Source of the DNA: Chrysopilus asiliformis
Lineage: Eukaryota > Arthropoda > Insecta > Diptera > Rhagionidae
Length of the DNA stretch: 64,000 bases
Reading direction: 5' to 3'
Assembly: GCA_964034945.1 (NCBI GenBank)
Contig: OZ035962.1
Coordinates: 84,837,942 to 84,901,941 of the forward strand
Positions 21,706-34,038 of the stretch are shown here, piece after piece. The notes below the pieces were generated by a model, which saw only the letters and a program-made list of their open reading frames with translations, was not told the DNA's origin and made no database searches. Made by a program: the position numbers and the translations under genes. Numbering within the stretch: position 1 is the stretch's first letter; each line of letters starts with the position of its first letter.

Positions 21706-23616
21706 AAGAGGCAAAGGGAAATTTGAAAAACAATATAGCCTGTAACTTGAGTGAACATAAGTTCCGGAATGGCCAGGACAGTCCCGGATTTAGGCATGTT
21801 ATCCCGGTGTCCTGGGAGCTAAACTTCTGGCCTACATTTTTCAATTTAGTGTTACATTTTATTAAACGATCACTAAATATGCAAAAAATACTCTACTTCG
21901 GCTGGGAGTTGCTGTAAATTACATTTTTTTTCGCGTGGGAAGCATTTTTTTAACGATTTTCCACGAATGGAGCATGTATTGCAATGTATTGGATGTATTT
22001 CACCCGCGATTACTGTCGACATTGGTATTTTTACAATTTCCGTTGTCATTATTTATGGAATGTAAAGAGCGCGAAAAACTTTGAGTTCAGTTTCGCTTGG
22101 GATTATGTAGCCAGTAATTTCAATATTTGCGCCACATTTTGTTTGAAAAATATAGCCTGCGGCGCACATTTTTTAATTTTTAATTTTTGGCTTTCTCATC
22201 TTTTCCTGGATTAATCCAAAAAATATGGTCACCTTACCTATAACCCTCTTCATGATACTCTGAACCTAGCTATAAAGGTTCATTAAAATCGATTAAGGAG
22301 TTTTTGAGAAATTCGGTCACAAGAAAACCCCAATTTCAATTATGCTCCATTATGCAAAAAAAAAAAGAATAAATTTGTAAAAGGCATTTTCAAATAAAGC
22401 AATAAATTTAATATTACTACGACAAATCAGAGTTTAAGTAAAGGAATTAGATTAAAATAATCTCTACACTTTTCCAAATTTGTCTAAATTGCCAATATCA
22501 CACCTCCACTAGGACTCATTATAGCTAATCTAGAAAGAATTTCTGAACAACATTCGCATAATTCAATGCCAAAAAACGTGAAATATTCAATCGTTTTAGC
22601 TGGGAAAAAAATTAATAATTTATAACAGTCAAATATACAATAGACACGCAGGCGTGATTACTTCTAAAAATTTCATCTGTAATCCGATCGAATTGAATAC
22701 AAAATATCAGGAATAAGAAATAGCTAAGGTCCAATATAGGAACCCAGAGGCACACCATGGGGATGCATGCCCGCGATTATAGTTTACCTGGCCACCATGC
22801 GAATTTATGTTTGGCTATTCGCGTGCTAATGCGATGAAACTATCAGATAAAAAAAACTTTCACAACCAAAAGTAGGTACAAATTTAGTCGTACTACAACT
22901 TACACCGTGGCTAATATGAAAGTACAACAATCGAATGTTTTTATAGATATATTATGTACGTACCATGAAGAACTTACAACCAAGTAGATTGCGGTAGGTG
23001 GGATAGTAGTTCATCACCTAATTTGACTATCTTTGAATAGACATTACTGAACAAGCGATACTCTCAAATTGGGATATAGATAGTCGTTTGCGTGTTATTT
23101 ATTATTGTCCATAATTGTCTTTTATTGATTTTCAATTCTACCTGAAATTGACGATAGCTTCGAAACGCCTAACAAAAATTCTGGTATAGGTGCAAAAAAA
23201 AAACACCTTAAAATGTAGTTAAGTAAGGCATTTTAGGTTCCTTATGAATTCTCGTGTTGAGGAGGTTGTCTGATTACGTTTCTCGTGCTTTTATCGATTT
23301 TTTCCCCCCAAAAAACACAAATATTTACACGTCGATAGTCAATGATGAATTTTATAAGATTTTTTTTCACATTTTGTTTAGGAAAAAAAAAACAAAATGT
23401 GAACAGCACATGACTTTCTTACACCAAATCTACGTTTGTGCACAATTTACACGATAACCCGGCGAATAAAATATTAGTTTTTATAAAAACATCAATTTTT
23501 TTTTTACAAAATCTGAAATATCTCGATATCGGTAATAAAAATTGCGATTTTAAGTGAAATAGAATGATGCACGGATCAGAAATTTTCAATCTGCCCCGTC
23601 CTCGAATCGGTCTCCG
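21706..23616. other. Unclassified DNA
   Basis: No supported gene. A single diverged unit of the CCCCTCGCCTG satellite may lie at 22235-22340 (ATAACCCTCTTCATGATACT). Several frames of 60-80 codons lack recognisable features. Confidence 0.4.
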
Positions 23617-24046
23617 TCATGAATACAATACTTGCCCTCTATAGAAAGGGAAAGTAAAAAACGTGTGGACAATTTTTCTGTCTTCAACTTTTGTCATATT
23701 TGAGACTACTTAAAAATGTGTAGTTTCAGAGTAAATGGTGAAAAATGAAATTGCGATACTGAAAAAGCCGCCATTTTGGCTACTTTCGGTTAACGTATTT
23801 CCATCAGAAGTTGATAGGATCGTTCCACTACAGGACAAAATATGCCTGTACAATTTCATGGCTTTAGCTCTGTTAGTTTTTGAGAAATCTTGAAAACAGA
23901 CTAACTGACAGAAATAAATGTTTGTAATAAAACTCCAATCGACTCAGGAAAATCTTCCTCGGAAAATCTTTTTTAGGAAAAATTAAGAGGACGAAATTTT
24001 TCATGAATACAATACTTTATTATACTTTGTATAAGAAAGTAAAAAT
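23617..24046 (-). mobile_element. GTCY-type element, family 3, copy 1
   Basis: Read on the minus strand, the 5' end at 24046 is a hairpin-like TACTTTCTTATAC...TATAATAAAGTA followed by TTGTATTCATGA. Next come a short CTGTCAGTTAGTCTG tract and the block CTCAAAAACTAACAGAGC followed by TAAAGCCATGAAATT. After these come TATCAACTTCTGATGGAAAT and a CCAAAATGGCGGC word. A second 17-bp copy of TCATGAATACAATACTT lies at 23617-23633, directly repeating 24001-24017. The two termini are therefore either a direct terminal repeat or the start of a second, degraded copy. No coding capacity. Confidence 0.6.
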
Positions 24047-25539
24047 ATAAGTTTCAGCATTTGACTGACTGGGAAACTTCTTGTTCTATTGGCTACAAGA
24101 ATTACCTTCTATTGTAACTTATTTATACCAAACGCCAGTTGTTGCATACCTGTATAAACTTTTAATTAATTTTTGGAGCTTTTGTATCGGAATTCAAGTA
24201 TAACTTAGCTATTTTACAACTTACAAAAGAAAAACACGGTGTTTATTGCTAATGTTTTGTTTTGATGTGAAGTAATTTAATTAATAAATCAACGGTCATG
24301 GAAATGTGTCCATTACGGTATTAGCCCACATAAGTTCAAATGGTCTGAAAATTGATAGATGGGAGTTTTTCACAACGACACGATTGACTTTAAAACAAAA
24401 ATCCAGTTAAAATTTAGGCAAGTTCTAGAATTTCAGGCCAAGTAGGCGAAAAATTTACGTTTGTTTGTCAAAGTTTGGGGTCTTAAGACCAATTAAATGT
24501 CTTTCTGAATTCGTCTAGTTTTCTTGAAACAATAAAAGAAAAAAGTTTTTGCGATAATTAACGCTATTTTTTCAAATTTTGCAGTGCTCGAGAATACTTT
24601 TGGTCTAACTTTTCGATTCAGATGTAAGCAAACGAAATACAACACATTTTTGTCTGCCTAGTGCAGTTTTTATGTCAATTGCACCTTCTCTGTCTGATAT
24701 ATCGTACTTTTTATTAATTATCACAATTTTCAGACCGTTTGAACTTATGTGGGATAATACCTTTAGATATATATCTATAAGTAACGAAAGCAGCAGGGAT
24801 AGGAAATGGAAAAAGATTTTCCAACAATTAATTACAATTCTGACTTCGTATATTTATTATAAGGTGCCAAATTGATGTGAAAATTAATTTAAAGATGGTG
24901 TGCGTTTCTATCTATTGTTCCATACTATAACGGTGATAAATTAGTTATTTTAGATAAACGTAAATTATCGGCAGGTAATATTATTGATGAAATTGTATTG
25001 ATAGAGGATACTTTGCGGTGTAAAAGCTCTTTGGTAATGCGGTAGAATGAAAATTTTTTGGAACAATTCGTCTATTGTTTGTTGGAAAGGCGCAATTTAT
25101 TGATTTTCCATTCGTTTCCTTTAAGTTACACAACAAATTTTTTCAACACACATTTTTTCAGTAGTCAGATTTTGTTTTGAGAAAAACTGATACCTACATG
25201 ACGTAACTCGAGTAAAACTAAATGAGAATTTTACTAATACAAAATACCAGCAGGCTGGTCAAGGATTCTAAAATTTAGGGGGTAATAGCAACGGTCCCAT
25301 GTCAATTTTTCTGTCTTCGATGAGATGGGAACTACGAGAATGATGGCTAAGGCTTTCAAATAATACGGCCTTATTCTAATTATATTTTAATCAAAATTTG
25401 TAGATTTTCACAAAACCGCCGTCCCCCGTTTCCCCGCCGTATCATTTATGAACAACAGATCCGATATGTCCAAAAATATACACCGGAACACTTACCATGC
25501 TAAACTGCAATATAAACTGTTGATGTTACAAAAAATGGA
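24047..25539. other. Unclassified DNA
   Basis: AT-rich, no recognised element or gene. The open frame at 24672-24875 has no recognisable features. A CAATTTTTCTGTCTTC word near 25301 also occurs near 23677, suggesting an unrecognised shared repeat. Confidence 0.4.
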
Positions 25540-25720
25540 CTCCTCTCAAACACCCTCGCCGGTCATCTCGTAAATCTCTCAAGTGATTTAAATCCGGTTT
25601 TCTCTATCTAATAGGTCACCTCTAAAATAATATTCTTTACCACTAAAGTTTACCCTCTTCATCCTTCTGAACCCCTCATTCTGAAACGCTGGAAGGATTT
25701 TGACTAAATTTTGTGCAACT
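25540..25720 (+). repeat. ~120-bp satellite block, two diverged units
   Basis: AAACACCCTCGCCGGTCATC (25548) and GAACCCCTCATTCTGAAACG (25671) are about 123 bp apart. Each is followed by an ATCCGGTTTT- or GGATTTTGACT-like segment, as in the better arrays at 18.4 and 21.5 kb. The units are strongly diverged. Confidence 0.4.
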
Positions 25721-28700
25721 GATGGACAAAGCTGAATAAAACAGGTAGTTTTAGGCCAAATCTTGGCTCTCCAATTGCCATTGGGCTCCATTGGAGGCGA
25801 ATATCTAGGCACGGTAGATATTCGCCTTGGTCGCCGTATCCCGGAGAACACCCCCCCCCCCCCCCTAAACCAAGGTTTCCTTGTTCGTAAAATTTTGATA
25901 TTTTTAAAGACTCATGTCTATCATGTTAGCCACCTAAGCACAGACGCGCACTGCGAAGAATGGCGCCAAAATTCGACCCCATAGTGGTTTATTCATATTT
26001 CAAAAACTCCAATTGCCACATTACAGCAGTTCAATACGCTTAGCATCGCAGTGTGCGCCTGCACTAAAAAATGTTCACAACATATTGTGACCCAATTTTT
26101 TACAACAACTCGGGTCAAATCTAAACCACTTAAAATTGTCTCCTAATAATTGAATATAGCTTACTTATCACTAATAACTGGTTTCTCTTTACATCTAACT
26201 AACATCTATTATTACCCAATCATCATTTCCTACTCTGATTAGGCTGCACTTATATCTCATTTAAGTTGTTTGCCACCAGTTACATTCAATATAGAAAAAT
26301 AAACTTGGCATGGTTACTATATTCAAAATCTTGTACTCGCAACTAACAAGTAACTCAGGTATATGTAATTCATGCAGTGGCTTAAAGTACCACCTGGGCT
26401 TCAAATTCGATTCCCTTCTTACAGTTAGCTCAAATGTAGATACTGGCAACCAAACAAACGCCATAAGATTTGTCTTGAATTTTTTATGAATTGTCCAACT
26501 GGAATTACAATCTATATAAAATTTATAGAAACTCCAAAATATCCAGTGGCTAAATCTATTTTGTGATTATTTTCCATGAGTGAAGTGCAACAATTCTTTC
26601 AAAAAAAAAAATTCCCATTAACTTCTTGGCCTGCGTTCAGTTCAGCTCCGTCCTTCGAACTTCAATTGCGAAATTTTAGCATTCTTTGGCGATTTATTGC
26701 GGCTAAGGTTGAGAGCATTCACATATTGGAAGTTTCCACCTGAGAGGAAATATTGAAAATTTCTAATTTTCGGTATCTGGCATTCCGGAGATTAGAAGTT
26801 TTATTGTTTTCGTGTGAGATGATTGCCAGATAAGACACGATTTAAATAAATGTTTTAGGCAGCTTAGATCTTTAGTTTTGGGATCGGAGGTCAATCAATA
26901 ATCGATTAAAAATCTGGAAAAAATATCAATTTTCGTCAATTAGATAGACATCTTTAATCAGCAAATAATCGATTTTCATTTGCGATTTGAACTTGAGTGG
27001 AATTGGGGGCGCGTGTCAATTTTGAAAATTGATAAATGGTTTTAAATTCTTTTGGATTGATATTTAATTAAAAATAAGACTTTTGGCAATAAGTGTCATG
27101 ATGGTATCGTGCCATTTGATGTTTTATAGAAGTTTCGATATATAGATTAAATTTAATCCTTACGATAAAATTTTAACCCTCGGCGCATTTTTTATATGGT
27201 TTTCCCTTACCTAAATGCGCTGCGGCAAAAAAAAATTTTTTTTTAAGTTTTTTTTTTGTCTACGGCGTGATTTTTTCCAGAACTTTTACCTGCGGTGTAT
27301 GTGTTGGTTGGTTTTTTGTAAAACAAGAATTCGGTCTCTACTGCTGAAAAAATACAAAGTCTCAAAAACCTGACAAATGTTGCGATCTAAAGAATAACTC
27401 GCAATCCATGTTAATCTATGCTTGCGAAATAGGCCTAATCTGAGTATAGTGTTGTAGTGTTAAGAACATTAGAAAGCTAGTTTTTTTCGTGCAGAACTAT
27501 CTACACTCAGAAAAATCGGTAAAAGTCGTTGATTTGCGTACGGCGTAATTGGCTTCCAGCGGGAAAATTTAGCCTAGCCTAGGCGCGTGTTCACCTGCAT
27601 CAGGAAAAGTAAAAATGTGTCAACCTGTGGTGGGAAAAATTCAAAAATTAAACCTGCAGCAAGTAAATTGTGGCGTAAGGAATTGCACGGGTTGACTTAA
27701 GATGGGTATTTCGAGGATGTTGTGTCATTTAATGGATAATACCGTTTGTCTACAATAGGCAAAGTTGACTTGGATAAGCTTTATTATTTTTCTGATTGTA
27801 AAAAAAACGTGACGACCATTTTTACTTTTCTCAGCTCCCGTCTCGTTCAGCTTTTCTCGATTTTTGTATGGGATTTTATATAACCATCACACTACTGCAG
27901 ACGCCTCCCCCCTCCCACCGCTCTCCGCTTTCTCCATAAATGTGTAATGTTTATTTGGACGGACCCTATGTTTACTATTTGTGTGGTTAAAAAAAAGATC
28001 CAGCTAAGAAAATGATGTAAATTTTCCGGAATTTCTTTCAGTTTTTTTAAGTTCTCAAATATGTTATCTACTGTCAAAATATCATCACGTTTCCTCTGAG
28101 TTCCGTACAACTATCTCAAGTTTCAGTTCTGGAAGATTAAATAAATAATACCAAAACGTAAGAAATTAATCAACCGGATTGAGAGCAATTGAAATTGATA
28201 CAATATGTACAAACTGTTGATACATTTATTGAACTTTACTTTCGATGTCAGATATTATGCAATCAGTAATCCGACCAACAAATTAAGATTAACATTTGAA
28301 TTACTCTGCGCTAGGGTAACATTAAATATTTCATAAATATATGCAGACACAGTTATTCAACCTCTAAAGGCCGTGCAAATAATCATATCGGATCGAACTG
28401 ATACCGGCAAAGATACCAAAGTTTATATGAATCGATTTCGAGTTTTGGCAGACAGGACTGTCTTCAGGTTGAATACATTTTATTTAGAAATAGTTGTCGT
28501 AGAATAGCTCAAAACCGGGTAAAATTGTAACATGAGGGGTTTTGGAATTCGTACCGTTAGTTATATCTACCTATCAGAGAGACCAACTTTATTAGATACT
28601 GCCTTTGGTCACATAAAATCACACAATACTAAAACTTGTACATGTTTTTATATGATATTTTAATGTAATACCATGTCGTTGAACATGACTCAATCCAAGT

Positions 28701-29677
28701 ACATACAGATCAGATCGATTAACAAGCTTAGCCACCTACGTATACAAAATGGATTTTATTAATAATAATATTTATCTCGGGTGTCAATCTCATTCAATTT
28801 TCATTGCCTGCACAAATGAATTTTAAAATTTTCTATCGACTTTTTGATTACATTATAATATTTACTTGATTTGCCAATGTGTAGCCGAGTATAATGTTGC
28901 GAATATTATCGGGTTATATGGAAATCATTTCCACAGCTTTTCACCTTCAGAACACCCCCTCAATATCATACATAGTGAGTAAGTAAGCAGACAAGTTCTA
29001 GTGGTAAAAAAAGTACTTCTCATCCGGAATATGTCGATAAAACCAGTCACCATTTTGTGTTAATTTACAGTTTGCATGGAATTTGAGGCGAAAACTGTTA
29101 TTAACCCTATCGGTCACGAGATCAAAAAAATCACTATTGATTTTATTTTCATGTGATTGCCATAAAAAAATTATATGTAAAAATTATATGTAAAAAATTA
29201 TATGTAAAGATAGAATTGTATCTAAAATAAAAAAAATATTTTTTTAAAACCAAAATATATCTAAAGTACGACATATATTAAATTAAGGGGAGGGGGTGGG
29301 TCTGGAGTAGTGTGATTCTGGTACTAAATTCCTGATGAAACAGCATTACGAAGGGGTGGAAAAAGAGTAGTTCGACAAGCTGAAAACCACCATGACGTTA
29401 TTTTATGGACAGCCCACAGAACTATATAACATAGAACAACTGTCACCATACAAAGCTCTGCTGAAAAATGGTCCCAAAAGTATTCCCTCTTTATCGTACT
29501 TGAACGCATCCACTGAACTGTATAAGGTCGCGAAATTCAAATTTAGTTTGCCGCGAAATTCAAATTTCACAAGTTTGAGACTAACTTTAGGCGCAAACAA
29601 ATAACTTTAGGCGCCAACACCATTCCGAAAGTCTATTTTCCTTTGACAGCTCACGGTTTAAACGAGAGGACTATATT
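25721..29677. other. Unclassified AT-rich DNA
   Basis: A C15 run lies at 25851-25865. Near 27175, TTAACCCTCGGCGCA resembles a piggyBac-like terminus, but no partner end was found. A three-unit AAATTATATGTAA repeat lies at about 29164-29208. Open frames of 60-87 codons show no recognisable content and overlap each other on both strands. Confidence 0.4.
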
Positions 29678-29679
29678 TA

Positions 29680-30241
29680 CAGGGTGGGCCAGAATAGACG
29701 CAGGGGTTTGAAGTCTTTATAACTTTTTTTTTATTTTTATTTTTTTAATTTTGTTTCAGCATTTTGTTAAGAAGACTTGGGCAATTTAAAATGGACCTGT
29801 ACACAATAGAACAACGAACCGGTGGGCGGTGGGCTCAATGGCTCTTTTACGGGACATGTTTGGCGGACGCATTATTTCGAAAAGAAGCGATTTCAATTGG
29901 CCTCCGCGTTCACCTGATCTAACGACTCCAGATTGTTTCCTTTGGAGATATTTGAAAGAAAAGGTGTACGTCAACAAGCCAACAACCATCAGCCAATTGA
30001 AAACCAACATTCGCAGTGAAATCGAGGCCATAACACGAAAGGTTATGGAAAATGTCTTGGAAAGAGCACGGATTTGCGAAGCAGAAAATGGCCACCACTT
30101 GCGGGATATAATTTTCCATGTTTAGACCAAAAATGTTCCCCATCAATCAACCACATGTATTTGAAAAAAAAATTATAGGTTTCGCTAAAATAAAAAATTT
30201 ATAAAGAATTCAAACCCCCGCGTTTATTCTGGCCCACCCTG
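29680..30241 (+). mobile_element. Tc1/mariner internal-deletion derivative (562 bp)
   Basis: Terminal inverted repeats of 40 bp (29680-29719 and 30202-30241) differ at only three positions and start CAGGGTGGGCCAGAATA. They are flanked by a TA target-site duplication (29678-29679 and 30242-30243). The interior starts with the first codons of a transposase (ATG at 29791, MDLYTIEQR) and then jumps to its C-terminal third (29829-30125). Such short derivatives keep the ends needed for movement by a full-length relative. Together with the different copy at 17.3 kb, it shows at least two related families in this genome. Confidence 0.9.
29791..30125 (+). pseudogene. Tc1/mariner transposase remnant with central deletion
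   Basis: The start codon at 29791 opens MDLYTIEQRT and runs out of frame into the remaining C-terminal sequence. The main remnant (29829-30125, about 98 codons) reads MALLRDMFGGRIISKR, NWPPRSPDLTTPDCFLW (keeping the third catalytic D), KPTTISQLKTNIRSEIE and the terminal GHHLRDIIFHV. The first two catalytic aspartates and most of the DNA-binding region are missing, so no active transposase can be made. The last residues align with the RGGHLPEIIFKT terminus of the pseudogene at 17.4 kb, showing the same superfamily. Confidence 0.85.
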
Positions 30242-30243
30242 TA

Positions 30244-30499
30244 TTTTCATACGGTTATCTTGCTCTTACTTGACTCGTTTTGAATTAACTGAACTGTATT
30301 GAAATGGGACCATTTGAGACAGCAAATCAAGCGATCCAGTATATCTATGGGACAGCCCTTAAAATCCAAATAATTCACACTGAAAATTCCCTGGTCCCAT
30401 TCTTCAGCTACTTTTTGAATCGCTGAAGGAATTTTGATCCGGGTTTCGTTTTTTTAAACCGGTTTTTTATCCGATGATTCTTTACAAACACAAAAATTT
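30244..30499. other. Short unclassified flank
   Basis: The words CCATTTGAGACAGCAAATC and TATATCTATGGGACAGCC resemble the segment around 36860-36900 and 36590, hinting at a shared, unclassified repeat. Confidence 0.3.
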
Positions 30500-30900
30500 A
30501 CCCAACCTTTTTCCTTTTTCTAGAAACTCCTCTTATGACATTTTCTCATCTCTTCAAGAGGTTTGATCCGATTTTCAAAGTGTTGTAAAAAAGTACCAGC
30601 AAAAAACGAATAAAATGGTATTAAAGGCACTTATTTATAACACTTTTAGAAAAGGGTTAGAAAATCTTTCTTTTAGGAACCCCTCATTTGCTATATTCAA
30701 AAGTCTTCAAGACGTTTTTACACGGTTTTTATTTTTCATTTCAGTTTAGTTACAGAAAATTCCCAACATATCAAAAATTTAACGCCCCCCCCCCCCCTCC
30801 CCGTCTCTCCTACTTTTTCTTTTCTAGAAACCCGTCTTGTGGCATCTTCTAAACTCTTGGAAAGATTTTCACCCTGTTTTCATGCTACTTTACCGTAGGG
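30500..30900 (+). repeat. Degenerate satellite block, three units
   Basis: AGAAACTCCTCTTATGACAT (30523), AGGAACCCCTCATTTGCTAT (30676) and AGAAACCCGTCTTGTGGCAT (30825) mark units about 150 bp apart, each followed by a TTGATCCGATTTT- or TTCACCCTGTTTT-like segment. It is a longer-period, diverged relative of the CCCCTCGCCTG family and includes a C13 run at 30785-30797. Confidence 0.45.
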
Positions 30901-33152
30901 AATTAAAGCTGTAAACATGACCAGAAAAAGAGTTGAATCTTAAAAGACAGTAAGTGATGGCTACGATTAAAATTGCTCTGAAAGGGTTAAAGGTATTGAA
31001 TAAACTGTAATATATTTTGATATCAAAATTAGTTTAAATGACCACATTTATCGTATGGAAATCGATTTAAACACTATTGGTTTCGCTATAATTGGAAATG
31101 TTGCTCCTTGCACCAACCAACGGTCTAAGAGTGAAAAATGAAAATTATGGCATGGCGCTAATTTTAATTATTTAGCCAGGGTCGGCGCAAATAAAGTGTT
31201 TATAAGATTCGTACGTGAGACCCCGAAGGACCAACATCGATCTGTATACTATGTTGAATTGTGAATTATATACAAGTTTCTGCCCCCGGCATTCACTTTA
31301 TTTATCAGCAAGCCATTTTAAAGGGCGGGCGTCGACCAATAAAGGTAATTTGTATAAAATTAATTCCTACGTGCTTTGATAAATTGCCAATTTACAAGAA
31401 GTAGATCGGCGGCCAAAAGACCGACTCGATTGCCATGGAAAAAAACGCCAACTCGCCAGAAGATGAAAAGCGTCCATTTAATAGGAAAATTGCCAATTTC
31501 GTCAAAGATTTCCACCAGCCATGCAAAGTTCCACTATTTTTGATTGCCTTACCATGGCCAAATGTCATCAATCATCGTTGTATAATGTCGTATCAAAGTG
31601 TGGTATCATAATTTGTTAGCATTAATTTTCACCCTTAATCGTTGGCACTTAGCGTGGATTTTCGAGGGTGGAATCAAATTGGAGCAGATTTTTACATAAT
31701 TTCCCACTTGGCGCTCAAACGTGGTTCATGTTGCGGAAAAATAATGGCAACCATTGGAGATTCAATTTTTTTTGTTGCATGCAGAATCTTGAATGTCGAT
31801 TTTCATAAAGCACGCGAATTTTTAATTTGTTTTCGATAAAGTGCGATATGTTGGGTTTCAGCATCGATAGCACTTAAGATTTTCCTCGTCCGCCAAATAG
31901 AGTTCACTCTGTGTCGCCCGCCGGTTTCGCCGGTCAATCGATTTTCAACATAGGTGAACAGTTTACCTGCACGGAAAACTGCGGTATGTATGTTTCCCCA
32001 CCCCCACACTCCATTCAACATACGCGGAGTACTTGGTCGTGAACGTTTAGCGGATTTTTTTTAGCGATTTTCGCATGTGTTTTTTACTTCGCGATATTTT
32101 GTTACAATTTTATGTTCTCATGGTATTATATCGAGAGTCACGTTATCGATCACCTGGATGGACACTGATTGCTTTTTACGTGGAAAAAAGCTCTCGAATT
32201 TTTCAAATCGTGCGTTTCGAATGTATATGAGTTCTCTTGTCGTTCGTTTTGTCCAATCGGTCGCCATGGAATTTCCAAAAACTATTCGACACTGTCGTCC
32301 GCAGCCCAACGGTCGGTGGTAAAAGTCAACTAATAAGAAAATAAGAAATCAATGGTACTTCTAGGTTCAGGTAGACATTCATGTCGATGGTCATGTTGGC
32401 AATGGTCGAAGCTTAAATGCGAAGATAAAGCAAAAACCATGATAGATTTTTTTTTGTCACCATATCTTCGACCAGGAGTGTTCCCGGTGAGGTACGAGCA
32501 CTTTTCGGGTCGTGTATGTCGAGTGCAGACAAGAAGATTGGAAGACATTTGGTCGAATAAATGGATCGATTATCGCATTAAGTAGGCACTAAAGATTTAG
32601 ATAAAACGTGATTTTGGCGAAATACCATTGAAATGTACGACATCATACCGTTAAGCGGATAAAAATGGTTAAATGTGAACAGTGAGGGATATAAGCTAAT
32701 TTATGTGCTAATTTTTAAGTCGATATCTGGAGCGTCAAAGTTTCAACGGCAGGAAATCAAATCAACACGATCTTCGAACATATATTTTAGCCCAATTTTA
32801 TCTACAGTTAGGCTAGACATGGTTCTATTCTAACAAGATTTTATGTCGAGTTAAAAGAATAACAAAATACTGGAATTAATTAGAAGATGCTTTTGACCAT
32901 TGTTTTTTTGTAACGTAGGAATTTAAGCTGCTAATTAGTGAATTTATGGCGTACCATAATGTACTCTATTAGGTCCGCTTGTATTTTCTATATAAATTTG
33001 ATGAACGAATTGTTATGTGTTTTGGCCTAGCATTCAAAAAACTCCAACGGATATAAACTAAAGATTTTTTTAATGTTTATGCTTTGATACAGGGGCTAAT
33101 GGTGCTTTAAGTGTTTGAGGGCTTCCGACGGTCGACCAAAGACTTAAGAATC
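30901..33152. other. Unclassified DNA with small open frames
   Basis: Slightly GC-richer than its surroundings at 31.3-32.6 kb. Open frames at 31642-31839, 32077-32322 and 32352-32585 overlap others on the opposite strand. None shows a domain. A 58-codon frame at 31435 is listed separately. Confidence 0.4.
31435..31611 (+). CDS. Unassigned 58-codon open frame (weak)
   Basis: ATG at 31435 in the context GCCATGG opens MEKNANSPEDEKRPFNRK and ends QSVVS before TAA. The N-terminal third is charged and the middle is hydrophobic (VPLFLIALPW). No homolog is known to me. The charged start and favourable start context are mildly suggestive, but length and isolation make chance more likely. Confidence 0.12.
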   Translation: MEKNANSPEDEKRPFNRKIANFVKDFHQPCKVPLFLIALPWPNVINHRCIMSYQSVVS

Positions 33153-33355
33153 AAGGTAGAACCAGAAACATACATACGTCCGTGCGTGCGGCATGTCTCC
33201 GCGTCTAAAAGTAGAGACTGATCCTACTCTACGCGGCAGGGACGCGGCAACGCGTCTGAGCAACGCGCAATTATACATTTACTCATATAAATGCGTAGTT
33301 TTTATCTTCACCGCGTGGGGCCGCACGCACGAACGCGTAATTGTGGTTGAGGCTT
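33153..33355 (-). mobile_element. MITE, GCCTCAACC family, copy 2
   Basis: On the minus strand the good end is AAGCCTCAACCACAATTA followed by CGCGTTCGTGCGTGCGGC. The other end is diverged but keeps CGTCCGTGCGTGCGGC. The interior matches copy 1 (51316-51540) through CACGCGGTGAAG, CATTTATATGAGTAAATG, CTCAGACGCGTTGCCGCGTC and CTCTACTTTTAGACGCGG. Non-coding; a 64-codon frame runs through it by chance. Confidence 0.75.
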
Positions 33356-33557
33356 TAGGAAAATGTTCTATAATTTTCGGATTTTAATTTTAAGAACGCT
33401 CACAAAAAACATCGTAGACCTAAAATAAGGAGAAAGGTGGGGTGTGGTGGTGGATTTTGTGGTTACGCCATCACTTTGTTTGACAAAAGAAAATTTTTAA
33501 CTATAAAAAGCACGACGTGTGCTTCAGACGCAAGATGTTTAAAATATCCTGTTTGTG

Positions 33558-33715
33558 CAGTGTAACTCGGTTATAACGTACTTTCGCTTATAACGTACCC
33601 AATCTAAAGTCCCAACAACCATTTCTTCGTGTAAATCGTACTTTTATAATGTATTACTATTATAACGTACGAATTTCTACTGGCCCATGAGATCCATTAC
33701 AACCAAGTTACACTG
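33558..33715. mobile_element. pogo/Tigger-like MITE (158 bp)
   Basis: The left end CAGTGTAACTCGGTTATAAC matches the complement of the right end (CAGTGTAACTTGGTTGTAAT). TAACGTAC words repeat inside. The right flank is TA; the left flank is TG, probably a mutated TA duplication. CAGT...-type termini with TA targets are typical of the pogo branch of Tc1/mariner. No coding sequence. Confidence 0.7.
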
Positions 33716-33807
33716 TATTAATGTTTTGCTATTGACAACTGTTTTTTAATTAAATTGTTTTTTTTGCAATTTTTGTCAAAACGGTGGGTCGTACTGAAAA
33801 ATATATA

Positions 33808-33885
33808 AAGACAAAATGTGTTTCAAATATGATTTTACATAACTTTTTCATACATCAAAATCCAATTGGACCATTCCTTCCCCCC
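33808..33885 (+). mobile_element. Fragment of GTCY element, family 2
   Basis: The words ATGATTTTACATAACT and CATACATCAAAATCCAATTG followed by GACCATTCCTTCCCC are the plus-orientation equivalent of the body of family 2. Neither end is present. Confidence 0.6.
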
Positions 33886-33929
33886 TAACCTAAATGAACA
33901 CTTACAACCTTGACCAATCGCTTCCTCGT

Positions 33930-33982
33930 CCCCATCAAAATCGATAAATTTCATCAAAATCGATAAATTTCATCAAAATCGG
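33930..33982 (+). repeat. 20-bp tandem repeat, three units
   Basis: Three consecutive units built on CATCAAAATCGATAAATTT; the last changes to CATCAAAATCGGTCGAATC. It directly follows a family 2 fragment and may have grown from it. Confidence 0.8.
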
Positions 33983-34038
33983 TCGAATCGTTTTCAAAAC
34001 AAACAGGGTGTGCCTTAGAGGCATATGTTGTGCCTATA

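Noticed and set aside
27175..27700. piggyBac-like element from TTAACCCTCGGCGCA
   Set aside because: No complementary right end could be found; the motif alone is too weak.
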